Part shown: positions 23,726 to 30,149 of the stretch, piece by piece
How positions within the stretch are numbered: position 1 is the first letter of the stretch
How the letters are laid out: each line of letters starts with the position of its first letter
Source of the DNA: Planctomycetota bacterium
GTDB lineage: Bacteria > Planctomycetota > Planctomycetia > Pirellulales > Pirellulaceae
Reading direction: 5' to 3'
DNA: 30,149 bases
Assembly: GCA_026692885.1 (NCBI GenBank)
Contig: JAPLNJ010000934.1
Span: forward strand, 1-30,149
Position numbers and translations under genes: made by a program
The notes under the pieces: generated by a model
Seen by the model: the letters and a program-made list of their open reading frames with translations, nothing else
What the model was told of the DNA's origin: nothing
Databases searched by the model: none

Positions 23726-24301
23726 CTACGGCGACGTGGCGCCGCGGGCGAAGAGACTCACCAGCGGCAACGTGAAACCGGGAAACATATCTCCGCCCGA
23801 CAGGGTGTCGGTGATGGCGAGGATCTGGACCTGCGTGGGCGACTCGTAGACGTACACTTGGCGTTCTTCCGGCAGGATGACCCAGACCCGTCGCACGCCG
23901 TACTCGAAGTACGCGCACACCTTGGCCACCACATCGGAGAACTCGTCTGTGGGGCTAACCACCTCCACGGCCAAGTCGGGTACGACCTCCCAATCACCGG
24001 ATTCCGGCAACTCCCGATTCAACGGCCATTGCTCGGCCGACACAAAGGCCACATCCGGCCGCCGACGCAGATTCTGTCCGGAGTCCAACACGAACAGCAT
24101 CTCCGTGACGACGGTGCCCAGGGCGAGATCTTCGGCGAACGGCCCCAAGCGATGATCCAAGCGTGATGCGATCCAAGTGGCGTAAGCGCTCATGGCGGGC
24201 AATTCCACATGTTGACCGTTGGCGATTTCGTAGAGAGGCTCCTCGTCCGCGAGACGGACATCGAGTGTCTTGGGAGTCGCGTTCAGAACTGCAGGTGCCA
24301 T
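23726..24301 (-). CDS. Uma2-family (DUF820) PD-(D/E)XK nuclease-fold protein
   Basis: 191 residues from the ATG at 24301, which has GAGGAAG about 9 nt upstream. The restriction-endonuclease-like core is visible: YEIANGQHVELP, RRPDVAFVS, DLAVEVVSPTD and VCAYFEYGVRRVWVILPEER, ordered as in Uma2 proteins. These are abundant in cyanobacteria and planctomycetes and lack an established function. It is next to a region of broken toxin-antitoxin genes. No partner is evident. Confidence 0.9.
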   Translation of the reverse strand: MAPAVLNATPKTLDVRLADEEPLYEIANGQHVELPAMSAYATWIASRLDHRLGPFAEDLALGTVVTEMLFVLDSGQNLRRRPDVAFVSAEQWPLNRELPESGDWEVVPDLAVEVVSPTDEFSDVVAKVCAYFEYGVRRVWVILPEERQVYVYESPTQVQILAITDTLSGGDMFPGFTLPLVSLFARGATSP

Positions 24302-24589
24302 CGTTGACTTCCTCACCAAACACATCACGGGCCGCAGGGACGGGCACCACGCTCTTCCCCGGCCGTGGTCGCATGCGAATTATACCATGTGCCACCTCGT
24401 GGCCTAGCCCAGGGCGATCAATGTGACAGTTCACGCAATTCTTCAATTCTGCGGGGAACCGCACTCGCGAGTTGTTGACTTGCTGTCGTCTCGTCTTTCT
24501 CCGCGGTGGCACGAAACTCATCCACCTTGCAAGGCCAGCTCCGGAAGGTCCTCCTTGATCGTGATGGAGACGTCTTTGATCTTCACCTC
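24302..24589. other. Gap between the serine dehydratase 3' end and the Uma2 gene
   Basis: No confident gene. A 22-codon frame (24518-24586, minus) starts 3 nt after the serine dehydratase stop with GTG-AAG-ATC (VKIKDVSITIKEDLPELALQ), looks peptide-like and may be the remnant of a coupled gene. Confidence 0.3.
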
Positions 24590-25984
24590 TCACTGCTTAC
24601 TACTGCACTGGCCACCACACGCCGCCGCTTTTCGGGCTGCCAATTCCTGTTCGATGGCCAACGAAGTTTGGGTTGTGGACAATCCGCCCAGCGCCGTGCA
24701 CCGCAATTCTCGCGGCAGTTGGGCCGCCACGCGCTGGGCCGTCTCGATGACTTCGTCGAGCGGGATGACGGGATCGTAGCCGGCCAACGCCATGTTCGCA
24801 CAAGACAGCGCGTGACTGGCGGCCATGACGTTCTTTCCCAGGCAGGGAACCTCGACGCGGTTTGCCACCGGGTCGCAGATCAGCCCCAACATACCTTGCA
24901 GCGCCATGGAAGCGGCGGCCACCGCTTGCGTCAGCGTTCCGTTGGCCAGGGTCACCAGCGCTGCAGCGGCCATGCTCGCAGCAGAACCACACTCGGCCTG
25001 ACAACCGCCGGCTTCCGCCGCGAATGTCCAGCGCGTCGCGATAAACACGCCGATCATGCCGCTCGCGAGCAACGCCCGAGCCATCGCCTGCTCGTCGAGC
25101 CCCAGTTCTTCCGCCATCGCGATGACCGCGCCCGGCAACGCCGCGCATGCGCCCGCCGTGGGCGCCGCCACGATGACGCCCATCGCACTCTTCACTTCCA
25201 TCAGCGCCGACACGTACAGCACGATGCGGTTGAGCGCGCCAGCATCGAGCAGCCGACCGGCCTGCAGCAGGTCGTTGAACTTGCCACACTGGTGGCCGAG
25301 CACGCGGTCAGCATACTGCGTTCCGGCGATACCCTGCGCAATCGAGCGTCTCAAAATGCGGACGATCTCCACCATCCGCCCAAGGACCTCCGGTTCCGTC
25401 AGGTTGCCGCGCGCCAGCTCGTATTCGACCGCGAGTCGCCACAGCGGCGTGCCGCGCCCGGCGTCGTGCCGCAGCATGTCCGCACACGTCGTGAACGGCA
25501 CGCGGATCTCTTTACGCGACGGCACAGGCAACACCGGCGCCAGCTTTCTCACAACGCTGACCGCGGGCAGGGCGGCGATGATTTCCTCGCTCAAGAAGCA
25601 CGCGGCTTTCAGTTCCACCAATTGAGCGTTTCCGCATTCATGGTGCAGAATTGCGTCGGCCTGGACTCGCTGGCTCAACTCGCGCACCACCGCCGGCCCA
25701 TCACCGCTGACCCACAGCAACGTCTCATGGTAGTCCCCTCCGATCGAGACATGGAATCCGTCGAGCTCGACGACCTCCAGCATGCCGCCACCGGTGGAGA
25801 TGGCGATCAGGGAATGCTGCTCCCGGGTATTGCGCAAGGTGAGCCGATAGGTGTGCATCGCAAAGCGCCTGCGCCGCACAAGGCAGCCGTTCATCGGCGG
25901 CGTCCCAGCCCAGCAGTCCGCCGCACAGGCCCATGTCCGAGCCCTGCGTCTCGTACGTCGTGGGCAGCGCCCCGTACCGGTCAA
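24590..25984 (-). CDS. L-serine ammonia-lyase, iron-sulfur type: main fragment of a frameshifted gene
   Basis: It deaminates L-serine to pyruvate using a labile [4Fe-4S] cluster. This frame carries the rest of the beta domain from MHTYRLTLRN (internal ATG at 25858) and the whole alpha domain. Seen: AISTGGGMLEVVELDGF, AMGVIVAAPTAGACAALPGA, the cluster region GGCQAECGSAASMAAA, and CDPVANRVEVPCLGKNVMAAS, all matching the single-polypeptide SdaA type. The reading frame is open to 25984, but the segment before about 25858 (MTGTGRCPRRTRRR...) is out-of-frame translation. The true N-terminus is in another frame (next entry). Confidence 0.85.
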   Translation of the reverse strand: MTGTGRCPRRTRRRARTWACAADCWAGTPPMNGCLVRRRRFAMHTYRLTLRNTREQHSLIAISTGGGMLEVVELDGFHVSIGGDYHETLLWVSGDGPAVVRELSQRVQADAILHHECGNAQLVELKAACFLSEEIIAALPAVSVVRKLAPVLPVPSRKEIRVPFTTCADMLRHDAGRGTPLWRLAVEYELARGNLTEPEVLGRMVEIVRILRRSIAQGIAGTQYADRVLGHQCGKFNDLLQAGRLLDAGALNRIVLYVSALMEVKSAMGVIVAAPTAGACAALPGAVIAMAEELGLDEQAMARALLASGMIGVFIATRWTFAAEAGGCQAECGSAASMAAAALVTLANGTLTQAVAAASMALQGMLGLICDPVANRVEVPCLGKNVMAASHALSCANMALAGYDPVIPLDEVIETAQRVAAQLPRELRCTALGGLSTTQTSLAIEQELAARKAAACGGQCSSKQ

Positions 25985-26123
25985 ACTCGACGAGCACCTC
26001 CGTGAACTCCGCGTCCATCAAGTCGCGCGCCAGCCGCCCGATGCGCAACGCCGCCGCACAATGCGAACTCGACGGCCCTCGCATCACTGGCCCAATCACG
26101 TCGTTAAAAATACTGACGATCAT
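25725..26123 (-). pseudogene. N-terminal fragment of the same L-serine ammonia-lyase
   Basis: Starts MIVSIFNDVIGPVMRGPSSS, the conserved beginning and serine-binding MRGPSSSH of Fe-S serine dehydratases, and reads well to GLLGWDAADERLP (about residue 81). From about 25880 the homology leaves this frame and resumes one nucleotide over at FAMHTYRL near 25864. So a +1/-2 indel in about 25858-25883 splits the gene. The break is inside the beta domain, not at the natural AA/AB subunit junction. Confidence 0.85.
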
Positions 26124-26196
26124 CGTGCGCTATTTACCGGATGTAATCCGCCCTGCTCCGCACCGGTTTCGGATGGAAATCCGCGGCATGCTGTCG

Positions 26197-26331
26197 TTAG
26201 GCGGTCCTCGCGTAATCCTTCAACGTGGATCTCGATCGCGCGCATCTGGGTTGAATCATTTCCGGCGAGAGCCGCCGCCCCATTCCACCCTCGGGTTGCG
26301 GAGACAAGACGAGTGGAATCTTGTACTGCAT
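26197..26331 (-). pseudogene. Probable HicB-type antitoxin remnant
   Basis: A 44-codon frame begins MQYKIPLVLSPQPEGG, close to the N-terminal strand of HicB antitoxins (MxYxIPLVxxPQPEGG). AGGAG lies about 9 nt before the ATG. After that the sequence loses the HicB pattern; a neighbouring frame offers MRAIEIHVEGLRED, reminiscent of the later HicB helix, but this may be chance. No HicA gene is seen. Confidence 0.5.
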
Positions 26332-26380
26332 GGATGCTCTCCTGTTGCCTCACCCCTCTGAACTCACGAATCGAACAACA

Positions 26381-26460
26381 CGGATGACCACGCGGTCGTC
26401 ATCCGCCAAGATTCCATCCGGGACCATCCAGGCCGCTGTGGGCGATCCGTTTGTTCGGCG
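26381..26460. repeat. Dispersed palindromic repeat, copy 1
   Basis: The 25-mer at 26381-26405 (arms CGGATGAC / GTCATCCG) recurs at 28639-28663 with two mismatches, and similarity continues into the flanks (GGACC...CTGTGGGC.ATCCGTT). Confidence 0.6.
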
Positions 26461-26470
26461 ATTGGCCGCG

Positions 26471-26763
26471 TTACTGGTTCGACCAGTAGTCTGGGTGGCG
26501 ACTGGTGTGAGCCACCGCGACGACCAGCCATTGATCGTCAGTTGTCCTCCGATAGATGATTTGAAACGGATACCGCTTGAGCAGGTAGAACCGGTGTCGA
26601 TCGTCGCACAAGGGATACCGATCAGGGTGTGCGGCAATGGATTCTAGAGCCTGCGCAAACTCAGCTTCAAACCCTTCGGCAGTCAGTCTGCTGCGTCCGG
26701 CATACCATTTCAGGGAAGCCGCGTACTCCCCTTCGGCAGCATCGGAAACAATACTTCAACCAT
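26471..26763 (-). pseudogene. ParE/RelE-type toxin with an N-terminal frameshift
   Basis: The ATG at 26763 overlaps the antitoxin stop by 8 nt and reads MVEVLFP, then goes out of frame and stops after 17 codons. One base off, the frame reads DAAEGEYAASLKWYAGRS, then FEAEFAQALESIAAHPDRYP, RFYLLKRYPFQIIYRR and VVAVAHTSRHPDYW to a TAA at 26471. That is a full ParE fold of the expected length. The gene spans 293 nt, one base short of a multiple of three. A one-base deletion at about 26744-26748 (TTTCC) is the simplest explanation; adding a base gives MVEVLFPDAAEGEY. Confidence 0.8.
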
Positions 26764-26992
26764 TGAGCCCGGCCTTCCGTCGAGTCCGGGCTTGGACCTC
26801 TGGCCAGGTCGCCGCTGACATTCGCCCCTCGTCGTAGTCGGCCGACCACCGTTGGGCTTCGGCGATCCACTCCGCGTCCGGCAAGGGCCAGTCTGTAGAA
26901 GAAGTGTCCTCCCAAATTGCGTTGGCGAGAAGTATACGCTCCGTTGGGTTCAGTGTTCGAGCAGCGGAAAGCACATCTTGAAAGGTCGGCAT
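26756..26992 (-). CDS. Addiction-module antitoxin (Unstab_antitox type)
   Basis: 78 residues, starting MPTFQDVLSAARTLNPTERI and continuing LLANAIWED, with a WIAEAQRW stretch and an EGRMSAATWPEVQARTRRK ending. These match the small antitoxin family encoded before ParE-type toxins. It would bind and neutralise the toxin and repress the operon. Its TGA overlaps the toxin ATG by 8 nt. Since the toxin is frameshifted, the antitoxin may be an orphan that is no longer needed. Confidence 0.85.
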   Translation of the reverse strand: MPTFQDVLSAARTLNPTERILLANAIWEDTSSTDWPLPDAEWIAEAQRWSADYDEGRMSAATWPEVQARTRRKAGLNG

Positions 26993-26999
26993 TGCCAGT

Positions 27000-27392
27000 C
27001 CCCACGGTCGGCGAAAGATTCAGCGTCGCAGCACCTCCAGAATAGGCGCCAGGTCGAATCGCGTCAACGGTCGGGAGCCAAGCCGCGTCGAGCGCCAGGC
27101 CGATTTCCGAGCGACCTGCCGAGCGGTCGAGTACGGCGGCGACGCCGAGTGATCGCGCCCTCTGACCTTGACGGCTCGGGTGTGCCGACTTTCAGCAACC
27201 CAACATGCCCACCCATCTGACCCCATTCTGTATTCTGTCTCTCCTCTGGCGGAGAACGGCCCGGCTTCGTCAGGCCCACTCGCGCCGTCGTGCTCGCCGA
27301 CACGGATCAGTGGCCGGGGACCGCGGCCACTGACCACAACATTGCCAAAGAACGTTGACCGCGGTTTCCGGTCAACTGCATTCGCGGCGATG
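27000..27392. other. 393-bp gap with REP hairpins
   Basis: No credible gene. Palindromes: CAGTGGCC...GGCCACTG at 27308-27332 and GTTGACCG...CGGTCAAC at 27354-27376. Long minus-strand open frames (27020-27337) show no recognisable protein. Confidence 0.5.
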
Positions 27393-27631
27393 TTATGGCG
27401 CGAACATCTCCTGGAGCACTGTCAGTACCTGCGCCGATGTCTTGGCATCTAACCGGCCGAGTCGCTGGGCTAGGCGTGCCTGATCCAAAGTGCGGATTTG
27501 ATCCAGAACAACCTGCCCGCTCTTGCCACCGAAACGGCAATCCACCCGAGTCGGATACGCCTGCCCCTTCGTGGTCATGGGAGCGACGATCACCGTCCGG
27601 ATGTGGTGATTGATTTCGTCCGGCCGGCCCA
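27393..27631 (-). pseudogene. mazF: mazF toxin, N-terminus deleted
   Basis: The C-terminal half of a MazF/PemK RNase is clear: RPDEINHHIRTVIVAPMTTK, then YPTRVDCRFGGKSGQVVLD, LDQARLAQRLGRL and LTVLQEMFAP. The N-terminal part, RGDVYLV...GSEIRKTRPC in the family, is missing. Its sequence begins abruptly at about 27631, directly fused to the middle of mazE and in a different frame. No start codon with an RBS precedes it; an internal ATG at 27593 was probably not the original. The toxin should be inactive. Confidence 0.85.
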
Positions 27632-27781
27632 GCCTGACCGGGGACGAGTGGCAGGCCGGATCACCACCGTGTCCTTGTCCGCGCTGATGTCCACGTCGCC
27701 GTGCAGGCCGGTCTGCTCAAGGATTGGCTTGGGAATACGGACGCCCTGCGAGTTGCCGATGCGAACGATGCGTGCCTTCAT
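27590..27781 (-). CDS. mazE: MazE-type antitoxin, truncated by the mazEF deletion
   Basis: 63 codons from the ATG at 27781, with GGAGG 8 nt upstream. The AbrB-type fold MKARIVRIGNSQGVRIPKPI then ILEQTGLHGDVDISADKDTV is intact up to ATRPRSGWA, after which the toxin-binding tail (an acidic EAF...W segment in the family) is replaced by an out-of-frame GRTKSITTSGR. The DNA-binding half may remain, the neutralising tail is lost. It overlaps the truncated mazF by about 40 nt. Confidence 0.85.
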   Translation of the reverse strand: MKARIVRIGNSQGVRIPKPILEQTGLHGDVDISADKDTVVIRPATRPRSGWAGRTKSITTSGR

Positions 27782-28006
27782 GTCAGAAGCCTCCAGGTGC
27801 TTACAGTGTAGCCACATCCCCGGCCTCCGGCAATCGCACCGCAACCGGAATCAGCTTGGGTTGCCTCGCGCCGAACGACCGGCGTCACCCTGCGGCGGCC
27901 AAGTGACCTACCATTCCGATTCCCCCCGATCCGTCGCTCGGGTGCACGCCCCGGTTTGGGCTGCGCGCATGAACGACCATCTGGCGGTCAACATGTCGTG
28001 AGCAGG

Positions 28007-28225
28007 TTAGCGAACAACCGCGGCCTCTTGCATCATCGACCGCAGCGCCTGGTTCACGGATTCATCGGTTGGAAACGCTGCGCGAACGTCCGGTGCCAAC
28101 AACGCCAGATTCGTGCCCCTTCGGTACTGTTCCAGGTACTTGCCACGAACCCCGCCTTTGAGTTCATCGCGACGGTACTCGGGACGGAGATCGTCATCCT
28201 CCCCAATCGTCTTATCCTTCTTCAT
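28007..28225 (-). CDS. Antitoxin of the BrnT pair (BrnA-like)
   Basis: 72 residues from the ATG at 28225 (MKKDKTIGEDDDLRPEYRRD...). It overlaps the BrnT gene by 14 nt, as in brnTA operons. ELKGGVRGKYLEQYRRGTNL and PTDESVNQALRSM are typical of small BrnA-type or related antitoxins, and the acidic/basic N-terminus may bind the toxin. Likely role: neutralise BrnT and autorepress. Reading upstream to 28303 only adds non-homologous sequence. Confidence 0.75.
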   Translation of the reverse strand: MKKDKTIGEDDDLRPEYRRDELKGGVRGKYLEQYRRGTNLALLAPDVRAAFPTDESVNQALRSMMQEAAVVR

Positions 28226-28484
28226 AGATTTTTCTCTCCCGCCGTGTAACGGCGCGGGCGCTGATGATTCGGTTCCGATCCCCGCGATCCGTGTGGGAAA
28301 CAACGAGCAGGCGGCCCTCCGTCGAGTACCCGAACGTCAGATACCGGTCTTCGTCGTCGGAATGGCCCGGATCGAAAAACGTGACGGCCAACGGATCGCC
28401 GAACACCGTGGCCGCTTCTGTGAACACGACCCGGTGCTTGGACAAATTCCACACCGCCTTGTCTGGATCCCACTCGAATTCCAT
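28212..28484 (-). CDS. brnT: BrnT-family ribonuclease toxin
   Basis: 90 residues. MEFEWDPDKAVWNLSKHRV matches the conserved BrnT start (xFEWDxxKxxxNxxKHxV), followed by FTEAATVFGDP, DRYLTFGYSTEGRLLVVSHT and ISARAVTRRERKIYEEG, the full fold. It would cleave RNA when free of BrnA. The toxin is first in the operon and overlaps the antitoxin, as in known brnTA systems. It is the only toxin-antitoxin pair in this stretch that looks intact. Confidence 0.88.
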   Translation of the reverse strand: MEFEWDPDKAVWNLSKHRVVFTEAATVFGDPLAVTFFDPGHSDDEDRYLTFGYSTEGRLLVVSHTDRGDRNRIISARAVTRRERKIYEEG

Positions 28485-28485
28485 T

Positions 28486-28733
28486 CCATGAGCCTACCGC
28501 GCCACCCAAGGCCAGACAAGCCGGAAGGCGGCAGCGGCATGCCCTCCCCCGGCGGCCAGAGCGGTCGCCTTTCGGCGCCGGCCACCTCCAGCGACAGCAT
28601 CCAAGACGAGTCGGCGATCCGTGCCTGCCGGAACGACACGGATGACCACGGGGCCGTCATCCGCTCACCATGTTTTTGGACCCTGCCGGCCCCTGTGGGC
28701 CATCCGTTGGTTCGACACTCCATCGAGCCGGAA
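28486..28733. other. Gap with dispersed repeat copy 2 (28639-28718)
   Basis: No gene seen. The 25-mer at 28639-28663 and its flank repeat the element at 26381-26460. Confidence 0.5.
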
Positions 28734-28905
28734 TTAGCGACCGAGGACCACATCGATTCCATTGAGAACGGCCTCAAATTGTCGCCTCGGAAGCTTGCCA
28801 CTGCGTTCAGGCAGCTGCCCCTTGTCCAGAGCAACAATCAGGGAAACATTGGCAACCGAGTCTTGGGGCAGTCCAGTCACATTTGCCTTGAAGCGATGAC
28901 ATGTC
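28734..28905 (-). pseudogene. Shifted C-terminal part of the SHD1 protein gene
   Basis: In a frame other than the main ORF the sequence reads RFKANVTGLPQDSVANVSLI, then VALDKGQLPERSGKLPRRQF and EAVLNGIDVVLGR to a TAA at 28734-28736. It is clearly protein-like and continues the secreted protein's second half. An extra AT or a GTCAT duplication near 28885-28905 would explain the shift. Confidence 0.65.
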
Positions 28906-29242
28906 CGACCATGTATCCACTTCCCAATTTCTGGATGTCAACAGAAAGCACCCACCACTTGTGCTGAGGTAACGTCTTGTCCGCGACGGTGGGCGGTTGT
29001 CTATTCGTCTTCACCTGCGTCTGCACAAACGCCTGATCGGCATCGATTAAGCTCTCCAGTGGCACATCGAACACCTTGCCGTCGCTAATGCGATTGATTC
29101 TGACCTTGCCATCGTTGAACGCCACGTAGTTTGCTTCGACCGTCCGGCCCTTTCGATCCGTCCATGTCCGCGCCTTGGAGTCACTAGATGAAATCGAAAC
29201 AACCACGATGGCGAAGAACATCACGAACGTGCGACGGGTCAT
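28877..29242 (-). CDS. Exported SHD1-domain protein, C-terminus frameshifted
   Basis: 121 residues from the ATG at 29242; AAGGAG sits 7 nt upstream. A signal peptide (TFVMFFAIVVVSISSSDSKA) is followed by an SHD1-like domain (WTDRKGRTVEANYVAFNDGK, VRINRISDGKVFDVPLESLI, then DQAFV). This domain, widespread in planctomycete secreted proteins, is related to the SLA1 homology domain 1; its role there is unknown. The frame ends GHVIASRQM, while a well-conserved continuation lies in another frame (previous entry). The intact protein would be about 169 residues. Confidence 0.8.
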   Translation of the reverse strand: MTRRTFVMFFAIVVVSISSSDSKARTWTDRKGRTVEANYVAFNDGKVRINRISDGKVFDVPLESLIDADQAFVQTQVKTNRQPPTVADKTLPQHKWWVLSVDIQKLGSGYMVGHVIASRQM

Positions 29243-29363
29243 CAATCGTCTCCTTCTGGCGTTACGACATGGATCACCGGTTGCGGGCCGATCAGCCAAC
29301 CAACGGTCCCGGTGAAAGGGATCGCGGGACCACCGCAGGAGGCGAGTTGGATAACAAAAAGGT

Positions 29364-29394
29364 GCCCGAGGGACTAAAGGCCAGTCCCTCGGGC
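29364..29394 (-). terminator. Hairpin with T-run on the minus strand
   Basis: Perfect 12-bp stem GCCCGAGGGACT / AGTCCCTCGGGC with a 7-nt loop. On the minus strand it is followed by ACC then TTTTT, as in a Rho-independent terminator. No minus-strand gene is recognised immediately upstream of it. Confidence 0.5.
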
Positions 29395-29489
29395 GGCCCC
29401 AACGGGAGTAACCAGCTCCCACGGGACACGAATAGCTTATCGCTCCCCCTACTCCCTCGCCTAGCACCCGTCGATTTCCGCCGCGGACT

Positions 29490-30143
29490 TGTCACCGGAA
29501 AGGCTGTGGTTGCGTGTTTCGACCACGGGCGTGGAACCAACTCTACTGCCAGGAGCCAGAATGCCTCCGGTTGCTACGCCGCTGGCAGGCAGCTAAACGC
29601 CAATCTCGGGCGCGACGCCTAACGGAGAAGCGAAAGCAACATGCCGAGGCCGAACGCCGATATCGTTGTCGGCGGCGTGAAGCGGGCAGGACGGCGGTGG
29701 CCAAAGACCCGCCTCAGCCATCCGCGTTGCGCGTGGTCACGCAGCAAGAAGAAATCTTACGACTTTTGTGATCGTCCGGGCTGTTATGAACCGCTCTGCA
29801 GCTGCCGCCGGGGCCCGGCTCAGTACTGCGGCCCGGATTGTGGGCACGCCGCGTGCAGGACCGGAAACGCAAGTTCAAGGCCCGCCAGCGGAAAGCCGCC
29901 GAACACCAGTTACTGGGTGGCGACAAGGAGTCCCGACCGCGGACGACCGGCGCCGAGGCGTGGAAACGCGACGTCGAGGCCTCCGATGGCCCACCGGCTC
30001 GCGTCCGCAGCCCTGAGCAGGGAACCGCCACGCCGGTATCTTCTCGCGAGTTAACTGAGCTTCCGGACATTCTTGAGGAGGTCTCTGAACATGATCGAGA
30101 AACATCTCCTGGTCATCGACCGCGTGCGCCGCCCTCCAGCTGA
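29490..30143 (+). pseudogene. Cys/Arg-rich zinc-ribbon-like protein gene broken by frameshifts
   Basis: Homology-like segments appear in three pieces. Piece 1 (29490-29700): CHRKGCGCVFRPRAWNQLYC then QEPECLRLLRRWQAAKRQSR, a treble-clef/zinc-ribbon pattern with an Arg-rich helix. Piece 2 (about 29745-29850, another frame): DFCDRPGCYEPLC, RRGPAQYCGPDC, a second Cys cluster. Piece 3 (from about 29850, first frame again): RRVQDRKRKFKARQRKAAE. This looks like one ancestral protein with two indels, one undoing the other, and no start codon in frame before piece 1. Function unknown; nucleic-acid binding is plausible. The last piece overlaps the next gene's start. Confidence 0.6.
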
Positions 30144-30149
30144 GGGGTT
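30091..30149 (+). CDS. Start of an unidentified gene (3' partial)
   Basis: Begins MIEKHLLVIDRVRRPPAEG and runs off the window. GAGGAGG at 30075-30081, 9 nt before the ATG, is an excellent ribosome binding site. The sequence recalls planctomycete proteins starting MIExHLxVIDRVRR that follow zinc-finger-like genes, but only 19 codons are visible, so no function can be given. Confidence 0.55.
   Translation, partial: MIEKHLLVIDRVRRPPAEG

Noticed and set aside
24506..26005. 499-codon open frame on the + strand
   Set aside because: It lies antisense to the L-serine dehydratase, which has clear motifs. Composition is Arg/His/Gln-rich, as expected of a GC-rich shadow frame.
27020..27337. 105-codon minus-strand frame upstream of mazF
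   Set aside because: No homology-like pattern; it runs through two REP palindromes, and no RBS supports it.
1..30149. CRISPR array, tRNA, rRNA or intact insertion sequence
   Set aside because: No regularly spaced direct repeats, cloverleaf, rRNA-like blocks or transposase catalytic motifs were recognised by eye. A dedicated search would be needed to exclude short RNAs.

Overview
The window is GC-rich bacterial DNA that looks like a planctomycete of the Pirellulales type. This rests on the gene content, not on a marker gene: Tat-exported Gfo/Idh/MocA oxidoreductase and sugar-isomerase TIM barrels, a planctomycete-style leucine-rich-repeat protein, a giant PQQ-type beta-propeller protein, an SHD1-domain secreted protein, an MtrH-type methyltransferase in a bacterium, and many palindromic repeats between genes. 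No rRNA, tRNA, CRISPR array or intact transposase was found.

Layout. 1-6.7 kb (+): end of a sugar phosphate isomerase, a Tat-exported oxidoreductase, an LRR protein with an in-frame stop, and a PQQ-propeller protein. 6.8-7.2 kb: a lone cytochrome c oxidase subunit IV, then a 234-bp nested palindromic element. 7.5-11.8 kb: a corrinoid one-carbon cluster with a ferredoxin-ASKHA corrinoid activator (-), a corrinoid protein (+) and an MtrH-like methyltransferase (+). 12-13.4 kb: an EamA transporter and a retropepsin-like protein. 13.5-14.8 kb (-): cysH followed after 2 nt by an Rrf2 regulator without the usual cluster cysteines. 14.9-16.9 kb (-): a glycyl-radical-enzyme activase and a second Tat-exported TIM barrel. 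17.1-19.1 kb: a Cys-rich secreted protein, an orphan NarL-type regulator and two coupled small genes. 19.5-22.8 kb (-): a sigma-54 response regulator overlapping its sensor kinase. 23.2-24.3 kb (-): an IscA-type protein and a Uma2 protein.

24.5-30.1 kb is different in character. It holds a frameshifted L-serine dehydratase, a probable HicB fragment, an antitoxin with a frameshifted ParE-like toxin, a MazE-MazF locus fused by an internal deletion, an apparently intact BrnT/BrnA pair, an SHD1 gene with a shifted C-terminus, a zinc-finger-like gene readable only across two frames, and the first codons of one more gene. Because long genes between 3.6 and 23.6 kb are intact, this reads as a decaying accessory island, although indel errors in the sequence must be excluded.

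The best candidate for an undescribed system is the corrinoid cluster. It has the carrier, the pterin-side methyltransferase and the reductive activator of a corrinoid demethylation pathway, but no recognisable substrate-side methyltransferase in the window.
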